NCBI GenBank assembly: GCA_963978545.1
Contig: OZ021722.1
Coordinates: 4,344,001-4,408,000, forward strand
Source of the DNA: Linyphia triangularis
Lineage: Eukaryota > Arthropoda > Arachnida > Araneae > Linyphiidae
DNA: 64,000 bases
Direction: 5' to 3'
Below, one piece after another: positions 31,130 to 44,390 of this stretch. The translations under genes were made by a program, and so were the position numbers. Under the pieces are notes generated by a model. It did no database searches and was not told the DNA's origin. It was given only the letters and a program-made list of their open reading frames with translations. The stretch's first letter is position 1; each line of letters opens with the position of its first letter.

Positions 31130-33653
31130 TTGTTGATTGAAAAGTGCCACAGCGAACTTCGTGAACATGATAAGTTTGCTGCTCATATAAGCCAATGAAA
31201 AAGAGCCAACTTTGTTCTTTAAACTCCTTAAGGTTTTGATACACTGAGTTAATTTTATTGGGGGAAAATTGTACTAATTTATTTTCAGTACTATTTTAAT
31301 GGCAAGTATAAGGTTAGAATTCACGTAAAAAATTTCAATTTTAGAATTTGCTTGAATTGCTTCGGCAGCCATCATTGATGGAATAGGTTCTTTTTTTTTT
31401 AATAATAGAATATGAAAAACATAAATTATTTTCGCTTCAAATTTATTTATTAGAAACCACTTGTTGCTACCGTGTTTTTATATCGGATGAAAATGTTTTG
31501 CTTGAAAGTCTTTAGGATTGAGCTAGTCAAGTATTTCTTCGAATATGTTCCAAGTTTTCTATTGGCTGTACTACAACAACGATCGCAATTATTAATGCTT
31601 TTTTAAATTTCCTTGTGCAGGGAAATTACATTTTTTTCCCCCAATTTCAATCGTGAGCAAGTTTCTTTAAACATTAAATCCATATTTAAACGTAATTTTT
31701 TAAGCTTTTTTAAGCATTTCTTACAAATGAAAAAAAAAAACTAAAAGGGTAACACATTTGGTATTGTTTTCAAACTGGAGGGCTGCCCACCTATGAGTAC
31801 AGCAAGTAGCAAACCAAGACTAATGGAACAGACTGAGACTAATGTTGTTACATTCATTTATGTTGTTTCCTTTAAGAAAAATTTCACCACAAGCCACTGA
31901 TACAGGCAGAATACTCATATGCCAGTTTTGTCAGGTTTACTGTCAAGTTGCCAGGGTGTTAGTTTTAGCAGTACAAAACACTCTTTCCAAACACTCTTAA
32001 AAATAAAAAATAAAAAAAATTACTTAAAGTACCCAATTATTTACAACCACATTGACATTGAAGCTACTTCAATTTGCAGAGGATCCCTCCCTCAATGCTA
32101 TTCGTCTCTTCCTACCTTCATCTTTGAATTTAGCAAGAGGAGGAAAATTCTTCCCCTTTTAATGTGAAAATGCGAGTGAAGTAGCTCGAAATACATCAAA
32201 ATAACCTTCCTCAACTTTCTCACCCCATCTTAAATCGATCTATATCAAGGAGCAGACCACAAAACGATAGTCCACAAAGCTGCAAAGGCATGAAGACTCG
32301 ATGCTCTTACACTCATTCTAACACGCAAAGCAAGAGAAAGCGCTATGAGATTTACAGTTCACTCATAACCCAATCACGCAAACTTACCTGAAGGTCCAAA
32401 ACACGGACGAACGAGGATTCCGCACCACAGTTTCGAGACTGTTGTTGGAAGAAGGGTCAACACCTGAGCTGGCATCTCACAATCCAAACTTCTCCAATGC
32501 AGCAGTCAGTGAGCTGTGATGCTGGAATGGATGTGTTGTGAAGCATACTCTGTTGTTCCATTCGTCGGTACCCTGTGAGATTGTGGTAGAGACTTGGTGT
32601 TGGTGGTTACGAGGACAGTTCCCAGTCATCCAATCAAAAGAGACTGCAGTGATGCAAAAGAAATCATATTATTGAAACTTGAGCTTTGATGGTGGCCATT
32701 TTAGCAGTTGGTATTGGCTACAACATATAAAGTCGATTTCTTATTATATAAATTTTAGTCCAGCCAATTAAAAAAAAAAAAAATACAATTACAAAATAAC
32801 ACTTGCTTTATATTAAATATTTTGAGCAAGTAACAGAATTTTTCAAACACATTTTTGAATTAGTTTTAAAAAGAACCAGCATGACTGCATGAAAATATGC
32901 TCAGGCTCAGAAAATATTACAAATAAAAAAAATTTAATTTTACGTATAAAGAAACTAAATTTCGTTTTTAAAAATAAAATTTTTTATATGATTAAAACTT
33001 TGTCAGTCCGACTTCAATAGTAAATTGATAAACATACGTTGTCTTAAATATATATATTTTTTTTTAAATGTATACCAAAATTGCAATTCAACTAATACTG
33101 TTTGAATTGCAGAGTAATTTAAAAATATTTAAGGTTTCATCAAAAATCAATAAGTTATGTGCAGGATTTCTGCCAAAATAAAATTTCACAAATCTATGAC
33201 TTTTCAAACCTGAAGCAAATAATTTTCCATGACTCAAGAAATCGAATCACAAAATATTAATAATAATAAGGATAATTATTAATTAAAAAATCCATGTTTC
33301 AGAAACTTCCAAATTAGAAAAAAAAAGGAAAAATAATTTTCTATTCTTTGACATTTCAGTGTTAAAAAAGTTCATCAATCTTTCATAATAAAGAAATATT
33401 TGAAGAAAGAATAGGTCAATAATAATGAATTATATCAAAAATCAAATGTTTTACATCCAAAACAGTAAAAAAAAAAAAATCAAAAAGTGTACATAAGCTT
33501 ATTAAAACTGTTCATTTCAGTTCTTATATTATGACAAAAAAAATTTAACCTACGAGACCTTACTCGTGTGATGACAAAAATGTGAAGTTCAGAAATGTTT
33601 TAATTGGCCATGGTTTTTAACTGTGACCGTTGTTTTTTTGTCAAAACCTAAAT
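31130..33653 (+). repeat. Repeated block, copy C
   Basis: Almost identical to 3076-5596, in the same orientation. The match starts abruptly at TTGTTGATTGAAAAGTGCC and ends abruptly after GTCAAAACCTAAAT. Differences are single substitutions, A/T-run lengths, one 4-bp insertion (GTAA near 32831) and a 2-bp deletion near 32471 that breaks the exon-like segment. Compared with copy B, the A/C pair must be a recent duplication. No obvious target-site duplication or terminal repeat at the two borders. Confidence 0.9.
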
Positions 33654-34453
<800 letters not shown>

Positions 34454-34604
34454 AATCTCTTTACCTGGCGCGAGACATTGAATCTGCTTTGAAATATATT
34501 CAGAAACGAATTTAACTTTAATTGCAACGATACTTTACACATGAATTTCAACCATCATTCAACATACGATTAGGCAAAAACCCGTAATATACCTCTTCAG
34601 CCAA

Positions 34605-34902
34605 ATCAATGGAAATCCTTTAAATTTTCCCAATTTTTCCAAGGGATAACATGCTAATAACATTAAAAATAGTTTTGGCTGTAATGAAAAGTTTAAATTA
34701 TTCTGTAACATTAAACTTCGAATAATTACCACCACAAATCTCCGGGTAAACGACGCCAAAATGTGGGTGAACGGGAAAACATGCCTCAAGATTTCCCAGA
34801 TTTTCATGAAATTTTTCAAAATTCCATGACTTTCCCTGATTTTTTCCAGAATCAGAAAGAACCCGGACATTTCCCTGATTTCTAGGTTCCGTGGCCACTC
34901 TG
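34605..34902 (+). mobile_element. GTGGCCA-ended MITE, forward orientation
   Basis: The right end is GGTTCCGTGGCCACTCTG (ending 34902). Inside are TAGTTTTGGCTGTAATGAAA, CTGTAACATTAAACTTCG, a GACGCCAAAATGTGGGTGAA block and TTTCCCTGATTTCTAGG. This is the fullest right half of the family in the window. The left terminus is diverged. Confidence 0.7.
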
Positions 34903-36519
34903 TTTTAAATTATTGATTACTCTGGTGGTCTCGTATACAAAAGACAGATACAACACCTAGGTACTACTGATTACTTCTGCCTACTTAACTCAGAAAATAG
35001 GTTTATCACTTTGGTGGTTCCGACACTAAAAAAACGAACTTTTTAAACATACATAACTGAGCTTGACAATCTTTTCAAATACATATATATTGCTTATTCT
35101 TCTTTCAAGGTACACAATATTAATTTTAGGATGTTGTTGTTTTGAGGATGAATATATATTTCTTTGTTATATTCAATAAGAAGGTTATTTTATTTTTAGT
35201 GTAACTTCCATGAACTCGAAAACTGAAGATCTTAATTTACAAATTAGTAACCCAGACGTGAACTCCTCTTAAAAAAAAAAAAAAAATATTTAAAGATTTT
35301 CAGGTGTTTTTTTTTTAGATAGGATTTTCAAATAGGAATGCCTGGTTTTCCTTCAAGAGATAAATAATGCTATCTAGTACGTGACTTTATCAGAGTTATT
35401 CATTATTAGGGAGTAGCAAGAGTGCTAATAATTTAGCCATATCTTAATTATGATCATATAACATGCAAAATTAGGAAAATGATAGCGTTCATTACTAAAG
35501 GGATACACGATTGCTAAGGTGCAATTTTATGAATACAAAAGTAATAAAGAAATCAGAAATAAATATTAGATCAAAGAACTCCTTGACATCAATATTAGTA
35601 AAACTAATTCAAATAGATATTTAATATTTAACTATGTAAATTAAAATTTTAATCTTATAGATTGTTTATGAGAATTATATTTGAATGCTAATAACATTAA
35701 ATACAATATTTAAAATCATTTTCAATACCTTTAAGTCATTGCATTATCATTTGAGTGAAATGTGGTGGCTTTTTAGGGTGCTGTGTACTTTTATCCAAGT
35801 TAATTGCTCATGAAGACATTGTAATGATTCATGATCAGTACCCAAACACCTATGTCTGCTTTCTAACTCTAAATATTAATGATTCATTTACAAAGTAAAA
35901 GAATTGGAGAATTACTTTGTAAAATGTTATTACTTAATTAAAATTTCGGAAATCAAGAAGGGTTTTGAAGTTAAGAAAAGTTCAGTGCTAAAATGCCTTT
36001 TCTTAGATGAGAAGTGAGCCAATGAAACATTCAGCGTGATACACTACTCCCGCTTTACTTGAAAGGGGCTGTTAAGTTTACAAACCCACAGGTTATAAAG
36101 CCACTCTATGAATGCTTGAAAATTAAATAGGTTCAAGTTAATATTTTCTCTTTTTAGATGATTAAGTCAACCGCAAACTAATGCTATTCATAGTATATTT
36201 TGAAGATAATTTGGATTTTACTTTTTGGAGTAATTCTTTTAGATGTGCGAGATTTTGAGAGACTGGGAGTTTGCGGCTGGTTTGTTGTATTGAGCTTTTT
36301 TTGAGCAAGAGACTATCAGGAATATACTGGTTCGAATTACTGACTTTTAAGAAAATATACTTAGTACATTTAGACATATTGGAATACTCTCTATAGTAGC
36401 TTGTGGTTGACTGCAGTACAATATCAATAGCATTTTTTTGCGCTCATTAAGTCATAGTTAAGTTGATTGAATTGGATATTTTCAGACACAACAGCTATAT
36501 TGTACCAGTACATTATCAA
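34903..36519. other. Unassigned AT-rich DNA
   Basis: No repeat or coding segment recognised. The minus frame at 36162-36377 (71 aa) has no splice, domain or composition support. Confidence 0.4.
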
Positions 36520-36733
36520 CCCTTTGCACTCGAGGCCTTTTAAGCGCGGAGAGACCAGCAACTCGAGACATTTCGCTGCATTTTTTATTCGATTCTAGGT
36601 TTTGGATTCGCTTCATAGAAACTAAACACAGTCATTGGCCATGCATCGAATTTCCGCATCAAACCTAGTGGTCATCTCGTGTTGGGGCATCCAATTATGC
36701 GGTGCCTGAGAGGCGCCGTTCGAGAGTAAAGGG
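36520..36733. mobile_element. piggyBac-like MITE (CCCTTTGCACTCGA ends)
   Basis: The left end CCCTTTGCACTCGAGG is inverted at the right as CGTTCGAGAGTAAAGGG, followed by TTAA. Ends starting CCC and a TTAA target site are typical of the piggyBac superfamily. The left flank (TCAA) is one change from TTAA. 214 bp, CpG-containing and without an ORF. Confidence 0.65.
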
Positions 36734-36948
36734 TTAAAGTAATACCTGGGCTGCTGAATGTAACACAAGTGTCAAAGTGAGAACACCTCCCAGCAGGAGT
36801 TTTAAGAAGAAACTTTTCAAAAGGAAACCGACACCCATTTGCATCTCGATTGGAAGAAAACTTATACCGGGTAGCCCTCGAGACTATTTGTCCCAACTGT
36901 CGTTATGCTAAACGTTTAAAATCAAAAGTTGAAAAGCATCAAACGAGG

Positions 36949-38920
36949 CTTGATCTAAGCATCTCTCACATGTTAGGAGTTTACTCTGCTCTCTAAAAGC
37001 AAGCTCAGCAAGAATTTGTGGCCACAAAATTCGTTTAAAATGCAGGAAACTATAGTCACACAAGGGTAGTTGTACTTATTACATTAAAGGCTAGACATAA
37101 AATCGATGCATTATTGAAAAAATAATTGATGAATAACTTACTTTTTTAATTTGCTCTTCCATGTTTGACATCTGGGTCTGTGATTTTTGATTTTGATGAA
37201 CTGTGATTTTTGATGAGAAAGGGTCTTATTTTGAGATGACACTACAGACTACAATCTTAACTTCAAGTTTAGCCAGTTTTGATTGTAGTGAGTTGTTGTG
37301 TGGTATCACAGAAGTGAGATGCTGATCAAGATTTCCAGTTGACTCTTCAAATTGTTGTTTTGGTCCCGAAGTACTGACTCTTGGTTATTGATATTACAAT
37401 TTTCCTCTTCAACTGATGCTGTCTGATAAAAAAAAATAAAAAAAAAAATAGAGAGAGCCAATTATGAATTCCATTGCACTTTCTTAACAACAAAACTAAA
37501 AGATATCATCAATTTCATTTATGAGATTATCTTTAATGATGGGAAAGGTTTATACAGCATCAATTGAATGATATCTTAATTAAATGAATCACATTAAAAT
37601 TTTGTGCATTAATAGCATTAGTTAATGTTTCTTTTTTTTTTTTAAATATTATTTAATATTACAAGAGTAAAAGAAATATTTAAATAATGTGTTTTCAAGT
37701 TTAAACATCAGGTCAAATAGAAAAAAAAAATGTTTCCTGCAAACTTGACCAAACGTGACAATACAATTAAAAAATTCAGACCCTAAATTTTTTAATTGAC
37801 ATTTAAAACATTTAATTAAAGAAAAAAAATCGTTAAACTGATTAATTATACTGTCACAGTGATCACATAATAAATTAATAATTTGTTAAACGCTTGCCGA
37901 ACTGGTTTCCTTAGAACAGCATCTATCAGTTACAGCCATGAAAATTGATGGGTAAATAACCGTAAACCGAGTTTTTCTATACCAGGTTTGTATAGAAGTA
38001 TATCCAAATATTTTTTTATCACTGTTCATACTTTTGATCAATTTTAAATATTTGCATATTTGCTAAAAGTATTTAGCATGAAAAAACTTTTTCCTAGCTA
38101 CTTACTCTAATATTTTTGCCAATGTTACAGGAAAAAAAAAACTCTTGTTTTTTGGCCTTAAAACCTATTTCCTTTTCCATTAAAAAAATTGCTGATACTG
38201 GAAACAAAGTTTAAGAAATTCTTTTATCTAATTAATTTAATATTAAACTGCTAAGATCAAACATTGCAAGTATAATTTAAATGATATTTAAAATACTTTG
38301 AGGGATGGTTAAATTTTGGTACATATATCAACTTCAATAACTAACTTCTTAAACAAATTATAAGTTAACTCACCTTTTTTTTTTTCAAGTTTTGCAATAT
38401 CTGCTTTTATTTCTTCCAATTCTTCATGTAGTGTAAGAAGTTCAATTTCATCTTTGTCATTTGCAAATATTCGTCTAAAACACGCAAATTACAAACTTTA
38501 ATAATTGGATAATTTAAAATGATATTTAGCAAAATATTCCAGAAAGAAATAATCTATCAACAAACAGTAAGTTACAAAAAAAAATTATTCAAGTTCACGC
38601 TTAGAAACTTCACTTTTCGTCTTTGAGTATGCATGTTTCCAAATAAGAATAATTTAGAAACTTCCCTATTATACTACAGGGTGGCCACAAAATGAAGAAA
38701 AAAAAGTTCCCTGATTTCCCTGACAAATTTCTAAAAAATTCCCTGATTTTAGGGCAAACTTTTTTTCAAATCTCCTCAATTTTCTTAGGATTTCCAGATG
38801 TCAAGACACCCTGATCAAACAGAACATGTATGCTAAAGAGATATCATGCAAATTTTAAAAAAAATAACTTTGCTAGTAATGAAAAGTTTAAATTATTCCG
38901 TAACATTAAACTTTCAATGG
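36949..38920 (-). pseudogene. Coiled-coil exon block, unit 1
   Basis: Minus-strand segments: A, 38374-38474, from acceptor GTGTTTTAG to donor GTGAGT, reads RIFANDKDEIELLTLHEELE then EIKADIAKLEKKK. B, about 38100-38200, reads MEKEIGFKAKKQEF and is broken at a T run before a GTAAGT. C, 37142-37422, from acceptor TTTTTTTTATCAG to donor GTAAGT, reads SVEEENCNINNQESVLRDQN then NNLKSQLE, needs a frame change, continues NLDQHLTSVIPHNNSLQSKL, has a TAA, and ends QTQMSNMEEQIKK. D, from 37049 downward, reads LAELALREQSKLL in the other units and extends past the unit edge here. Heptad-like, charged sequence indicates a long coiled coil. The frame breaks in B and C argue for a pseudogene. Family not identified. 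Confidence 0.5.
38677..38920 (+). mobile_element. Truncated GTGGCCA MITE at junction 1/2
   Basis: Starts with the intact end CAGGGTGGCCACAAAATG and breaks off after CATTAAACTTTCAATGG, joined directly to the next unit's CTTGATCTAAG. The right third of the element, including its second terminal repeat, is missing. Confidence 0.75.
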
Positions 38921-40899
38921 CTTGATCTAAGCATCTCTCATATGTTAGGAGTTTACTCTGCTCCCTAAGAGCAAGTTCAGCAAGAATTTGTGGCCACAAA
39001 AGTTGTTTAAAATGCAGGAAACTAGAGTCACACAAGGGTAGTTGTACTTATTACATTAAAGGCTAGACATAAAATCGATGCATCATTGAAAAAATAATTG
39101 ATGAATAACTTACTTTTTTAATTTGCTCTTCCATGTTTGACATCTGGGTCTGTAATTTTTGATTTTGTGTGTGACTTTGATTTTTGATGTGAAAGGGTCT
39201 TATTTTGAGATGACACTACAGACTACAATCTTAACTTCAAATTTAGCCAGTTTTGATTGCAATGAGTTGTTGTGTGGTATCGCAGAAGTGAGATGCTGAT
39301 CAAGATTTCCAGTTGACTCTTCAAATTGTTGTTTTGGTCCCGAAGTGCTGACTCTTGGTTATTGATATTACAATTTTCCTCTTCAACTGATGCCGTCTGA
39401 TAATAAAAAATAAAAAAAATAGAGAGAGCCAATTATGAATTCCATTGCACTTTCTTAACAACAAAACTAAAAGATATCATCAATTTAATTTATGAGATTA
39501 TCTTTAACGATGGGAAAGGTTTATACAGCATCAATTGAATGATATCTTAATTAAATTAATCACATTAAAAAAATTTGCATTAATAGCATTAGTTAATGTT
39601 TCTTTTTTTTTTTAAATATTATTTAATATTACAAGAGTAAAAGAAATATTTAAATAATGTGTTTTCAAGTTTAAACATCAGGTCAAATAGAAAAAAAAAT
39701 GTTTCCTGCAAACTTGACCAAACCTGACAATACAATTAAAAAATTCAGACACTAAATTTTTTAATTGATATTTAAAACATTTAATTAAAGAAAAAAATCG
39801 TTAAACTGATTAATTATACTGTCACAGTGATCACATAATCCATTAATAATTTGTTAAACGCTTGCCGAACTGGTTTCCTTAGAACAGCATCTATCAGTTA
39901 CAGCCATGAAAATTGATGGGTAAATAACCGTAAACCGAGTATTTCTATACCAGGTTTGTATAGAAGTATATCCAAATATTTTTTTATCACTATTCATACT
40001 TCTGATCAATTTTAAATATTTGCATATTTGCTAAAAGTATTTAGCATGAAAAAACTTTTTCCTAGCTACTTACTCTAATATTTTTGCCAATGCTACAGAA
40101 AAAAAAAAAAAAAAACCTCTTGTTTTTTGGCCTTAAAACCTATTTCCTTTTCCATTAAAAAAAATTGCTGATACTGGAAACAAAGTTTATGAAATTCTTT
40201 TATCTAATTAATTTAATATTAAACTGCTAAGATCAAACATTGTACGTATAATTTAAATGATATTTAAAATACTTTGAGGGATGGTTAAATTTTGGTACAT
40301 ATATCAACTTCAATAACTAACTTCTTAAACAAATTATAAGTTAACTCACCTTTTTTTTTTTTCAAGTTCCGCAATATCTGCTTTTATTTCTTCCGATTCT
40401 TCATGTAGTGTAAGAAGTTCAATTTCATCTTTGTCATTTGCAAATATTCGTCTAAAACACGCAAATTACAAACTTTAATAATTGGATAATTTAAAATGAT
40501 ATTTATCAAAATATTCCAGAAAGAAATATTTTATCTACAAACAGTAAGTTACAAAAAAAAAAATTATTCAAGTTCACGCTTAGAAACCTCACTTTTCGTC
40601 TTTGAGTATGCATGTTTCCAAATAAGAATAATTCAGAAATTTCCCTATTACGTTACAGGGTGGCCACAAAATGAAGGAAAAAAAGTTCCCTGATTTCCCT
40701 GACAAATTTCTAAAGAATTCCCTGATTTCAGGGCAAACTTTTTTTCAAATCTCCTCAATTTTCTTAGGATTTCCAGATGTCAAGACACCCTGATCAAATA
40801 GACCATGTATGCTAAAGAGATAACATGCAAATTTAAAAAAAAATAACTTTGCTGGTAATGAAAAGTTTAAATTATTTCGTAACATTAAACTTCCAATGG
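38921..40899 (-). pseudogene. Coiled-coil exon block, unit 2
   Basis: Exon-like A at 40350-40451, C at 39114-39396, D just above 38921 (to about 39024). D reads LWPQILAELALREQSKLLTY then ERCLDQA and runs without a break into the MITE, which supplies the tail ESLMLRNNLNFS. In C the 3' part is altered (TTTGTGTGTGACTTTG in place of a GATGAACTG block). The A/B homopolymers are longer than in unit 1. Confidence 0.5.
40666..40899 (+). mobile_element. Truncated GTGGCCA MITE at junction 2/3
   Basis: Same break point (CATTAAACTTCCAATGG then CTTGATC) as in the first junction. Confidence 0.75.
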
Positions 40900-42864
40900 C
40901 TTGATCTAAGCATCTCTCATATGTTAGGAGTTTACTCTGCTCCCTAAGAGCAAGTTCAGCAAGAATTTGTGGCCACAAAAGTTGTTTAAAATGCAGGAAA
41001 CTATAGTCACACAAGGGTAGTTGTACTTATTACATTAAAGGCTAGACATAAAATCGATGCATTATTGAAAAAATAATTGATGAATAACTTACTTTTTTAA
41101 TTTGCTCTTCCATGTTTGACATCTGGGTCTGTGATTTTTGATTTTGATGAACTGTGATTTTTGATGAGAAAGGGTCTTATTTTGAGATGACACTACAGAC
41201 TACAATCTTAACTTCAAGTTCAGCCAGTTTTGATTGCAGTGAGTTGTTGTGTGGTAAAACAGAAGTGAGATGCTGATCAAGATTTCCAGTTGACTCTTCA
41301 AATTGTTGTTTTGGTCCCGAAGTGCTGACTCTTGGTAATTGATATTACAATTTTCCTCTTCAACTGATGCCGTCTGATAAAAAAAAATTTAAAAAATAGA
41401 GAGAGCCAATTATGAATTCCATTGCACTTTCTTAACACTGAATTAAAAGATATCATCAATTTAATTTATGAGATTATCTTTAATGATGGGAAAGGTTTAT
41501 ACAGCATCAATTGAATGATATCTTAATTAAATTAATCACATTAAAAAAATTTGCATTAATAGCATTAGTTAATGTTTCCTTTTTTTTTTAAATATTATTT
41601 AATATTACAAGAGTAAAAGAAATATTTAAATAATGTGTTTTCAAGTTTAAACATCAGGTCAAATAGAAAAAAAAATGTTTCCTGCAAACTTGACCAAACC
41701 TGACAATACAATTAAAAAATTCAGACACTAAATTTTTTAATTGATATTTAAAACATTTAATTAAAGAAAAAAATCGTTAAACTGATTAATTATACTGTCA
41801 CAGTGATCACATAATCCATTAATAATTTGTTAAAAGCTTGCCGAACTGGTTTCCTTAGAACAGCATCTATCAGTTACAGACATGAAAATTGATGGGTAAA
41901 TAACCGTAAACTGAGTATTTCTATACCAGGTTTGTATAGAAGTATATCCAAATATTTTTTTATCACTGTTCATTCTTCTGATCAATTTTAAATATTTGCA
42001 TATTTGCTCAAAGTATTTAGCATGAAAAAACTTTTTCCTAGCTACTTACTCTAATATTTTTGCCAATGTTACAGAAAAAAAAAACTCTTGTTTTTTGGCC
42101 TTAGAACCTATTTCCTTTTCCATTAAAAAAATTGCTGATACTGGAAACAAAGTTTAAGAAATTCTTTTATCTAATTAATTTAATATTAAACTGCTAAGAT
42201 CAAACATTGCACGTATAATTTAAATGATATTTAAAATACTTTGAGGGATGGTTAAATTTTGGTACATATATCAACTTCAATAACTAACTTCTTAAACAAA
42301 TTATAAGTTAACTCACTTTTTTTTTTTTCAAGTTCCGTAATATCTACTTTTATTTCTTCCAATTCTTCACGTAGTGTAAGAAGTTCAATTTCATCTTTGT
42401 CATTTGCAAATATTCGTCTAAAACACGCAAATTACAAACTTTAATAATTGGATAATTTAAAATGATATTTATCAAAATATTCCAGAAAGAAATATTCTAT
42501 CAACAACCAGTAAGTTACAAAAAAAAATTATTCAAGTTCACGCTTAGAAACCTCACTTTTCATTTTTGAGTATGCATGTTTCCAAATAAGAATAATTTAG
42601 AAATTTCCCTATTATGTTACAGGGTGGCCACAAAATGAAGGAAAAAAAGTTCCCTGATTTCCCTGACAAATTACTAAAAAATTCCCTGATTTTAGTGCAA
42701 ACTTTTTTTCAAATCTCCTCAATTTTCTTAGGATTTCCAGATGTCAAGACACCCTGATCAAATAGAACATGTATGCTAAAGAGATAACATGCAAATTTAA
42801 AAAAAAAATAACTTTGCTGGTAATGAAAAGTTTAAATTATTTCGTAACATTAAACTTCCAATGG
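40900..42864 (-). pseudogene. Coiled-coil exon block, unit 3
   Basis: Exon-like A at 42317-42417 (LREELEEIKVDITELEKK), C at 41093-41373, D above 40900 with the longest open frame of the set (40745-41014) because it fuses into the MITE. The donor of A (GTGAGT) directly follows the A run. C has Tyr-for-Gln type changes at the Asn-Asn-Gln stretch, and the same frame change after SQLE is present in all units, so it predates amplification. Confidence 0.5.
42620..42864 (+). mobile_element. Truncated GTGGCCA MITE at junction 3/4
   Basis: Same break point again, showing that all junctions derive from one rearrangement. Confidence 0.75.
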
Positions 42865-43221
42865 CTTGATCTAAGCATCTCTCACATGTTAGGAGTTTAC
42901 TCTGCTCCCTAAGAGCAAGTTCAGCAAGAATTTGTGGCCACAAAAGTCGTTTAAATTGCAGGAAACTATAGTCACACAAGGGTAGTTGTACTTATTACAT
43001 TAAAGGCTAGACATAAAATCGATGCATTATTGAAAAAATAATTGATGAATAACTTACTTTTTTAATTTGCTCTTCCATGTTTGACATCTGGGTCTGTGAT
43101 TTTTGATTTTGATGAACTGTGATTTTTGATGTGAAAGGGTCTTATTTTGAGATGACACTACAGACTACAATCTTAATTTCAAGTTTAGCCAGTTTTGATT
43201 GCAGTGAGTTGTTGTGTGGTA
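42865..43221 (-). pseudogene. Coiled-coil exon block, partial unit 4
   Basis: Contains D (LAELALREQSKLLTCERCLD) and the 3' part of C (43059-43221) with its GTAAGT donor, then switches abruptly to unrelated sequence at GTGTGGTAAATGTTAGG. Confidence 0.5.
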
Positions 43222-43502
43222 AATGTTAGGCCACATTCCGGAAACGATATCGTCTTATAAATTTCTAGTCTACTTGTATGGGTTGGCGGGTTTTTTGAAA
43301 AATTGGCAACAAGATCAAAACTATACCAATTCATTATGATGGGTGATTCAAAATCCACCAGTTGGAAAAATGGCCGTTGATGCTAAACAATGACTGAAAA
43401 CAGAATGAATATGAAAATAATCAAGACAATAAGACATAATATGATAACTCGCGTTTGAAAATCTAAGAGGTAGAAAAAGGGAATTGAAGCAAACCAAGTT
43501 GC

Positions 43503-43817
43503 AAATCTTATCAGACTATTCGTGAATTAACAAGAGACAAAACAGTAGTGGACAAATTTAATTTTGTTTTATCTGTTGCTAAGTTACTACGCCCTTTTCT
43601 CAAATTCTTTCAAAATGATAAACTCCTCTTGCCCTTTTATGAAGATGACTAGTCTAAACTCGTCATACAGTGCATGAAATATTTCATTGTTCTAAATCAA
43701 GACCGTAAAATTACTGCAATAGTATTAAAATTTTGTACGTTTGACTTTGAGGATTATAATTGTTACTCATCTACCGATGAAATTAGCATGGTTTTTATGC
43801 TAAAAGACTATTAAAAG
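43503..43817 (+). pseudogene. Decayed hAT/BED-type transposase-like fragment
   Basis: The plus frame reads KSYQTIRELTRDKTVVDKFN, then FVLSVAKLLRPFLKFFQNDK, then LLLPFYEDD and a TAG at about 43648, after which the frame continues to TAA near 43817. The pattern K(L/F)xFxxSVAKxLxPFLxxFQxDKxxxPFxxxD is one I associate with a widespread family of hAT/BED-related animal proteins. The stop and lack of flanking domains show a dead fragment. The assignment is from memory of the motif only. Confidence 0.45.
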
Positions 43818-43894
43818 AAAAATTGAAAACAAATGATGTTAGTGCAGATGAAGGCCTCAATTTAAAACGAGATTGTTGTAGTTTTATGGTAAAA

Positions 43895-44390
43895 ACTAGC
43901 TAAGTACTCGTGCTTCGCAACGAAATTTTACCATGTGCATAATTTAACCAGCTGTGAGGCCCCGCGTTGCCGAAATCCGTCATTGGTGTAGAGACCCAAT
44001 TTTTGGCGCTTCATTCGCAGGAAGGTTCATTGCAAAGCAAAATCGAGCTCGCTTTGTTCGATGAAAGGTTCATTGCTGCGTAAGCGTAAGGTCGCCTCAG
44101 ACACTAAAAACTAGTTGCTACGTAAAGCTTTAATATTAGAAGCCCCTCCCTTGTCGAGAAACAATAAAAAGATTCCCCGTCAATAACTATAATGCAACAC
44201 CCCTTTAAGAATATTTTAACACGTGATGTTTGTAAAAAGCAAAATTAGAAAGTCAAAACTATTTATGTTGAAACTTTCAGCGCTCTAGGCTTATTAGAAG
44301 TCGCTTTTTGTGGAAATATTAATCGATATATGAATTCAAATTTTCTCTTTATGTCACTTTTTTTTTCAAAATTTATTAATTTTTTAAGCA
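43895..44390 (-). repeat. Dispersed repeat R, inverted copy
   Basis: Contains, in reverse order and opposite strand relative to 8527-9140, TACTCGTGCTTCGCAACG, GTGAGGCC(C)CGCGTTGCCG, GAAGGTTCATTGC...GCTCGCTTTG, GCCCCTCCCTTGTCGAG and TATTTATGTTGAAACTTTC. It has fewer GCGAGC units than the copy at 8.9 kb. Confidence 0.6.

Larger units (their letters stand above)
36949..43221 (-). repeat. Tandem array, 1.97-kb unit, 3 full copies plus a partial
   Basis: The landmark CTTGATCTAAGCATCTCTCA begins at 36949, 38921, 40900 and 42865, giving periods of 1972, 1979 and 1965 bp. The fourth copy stops at about 43221 in the middle of exon-like segment C. Units differ by scattered substitutions and A/T-run lengths. 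Each unit holds, in minus-strand order, exon-like segments A, B, C and D. A truncated GTGGCCA MITE occupies each of the three internal junctions and is absent at the outer left edge. Confidence 0.95.
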
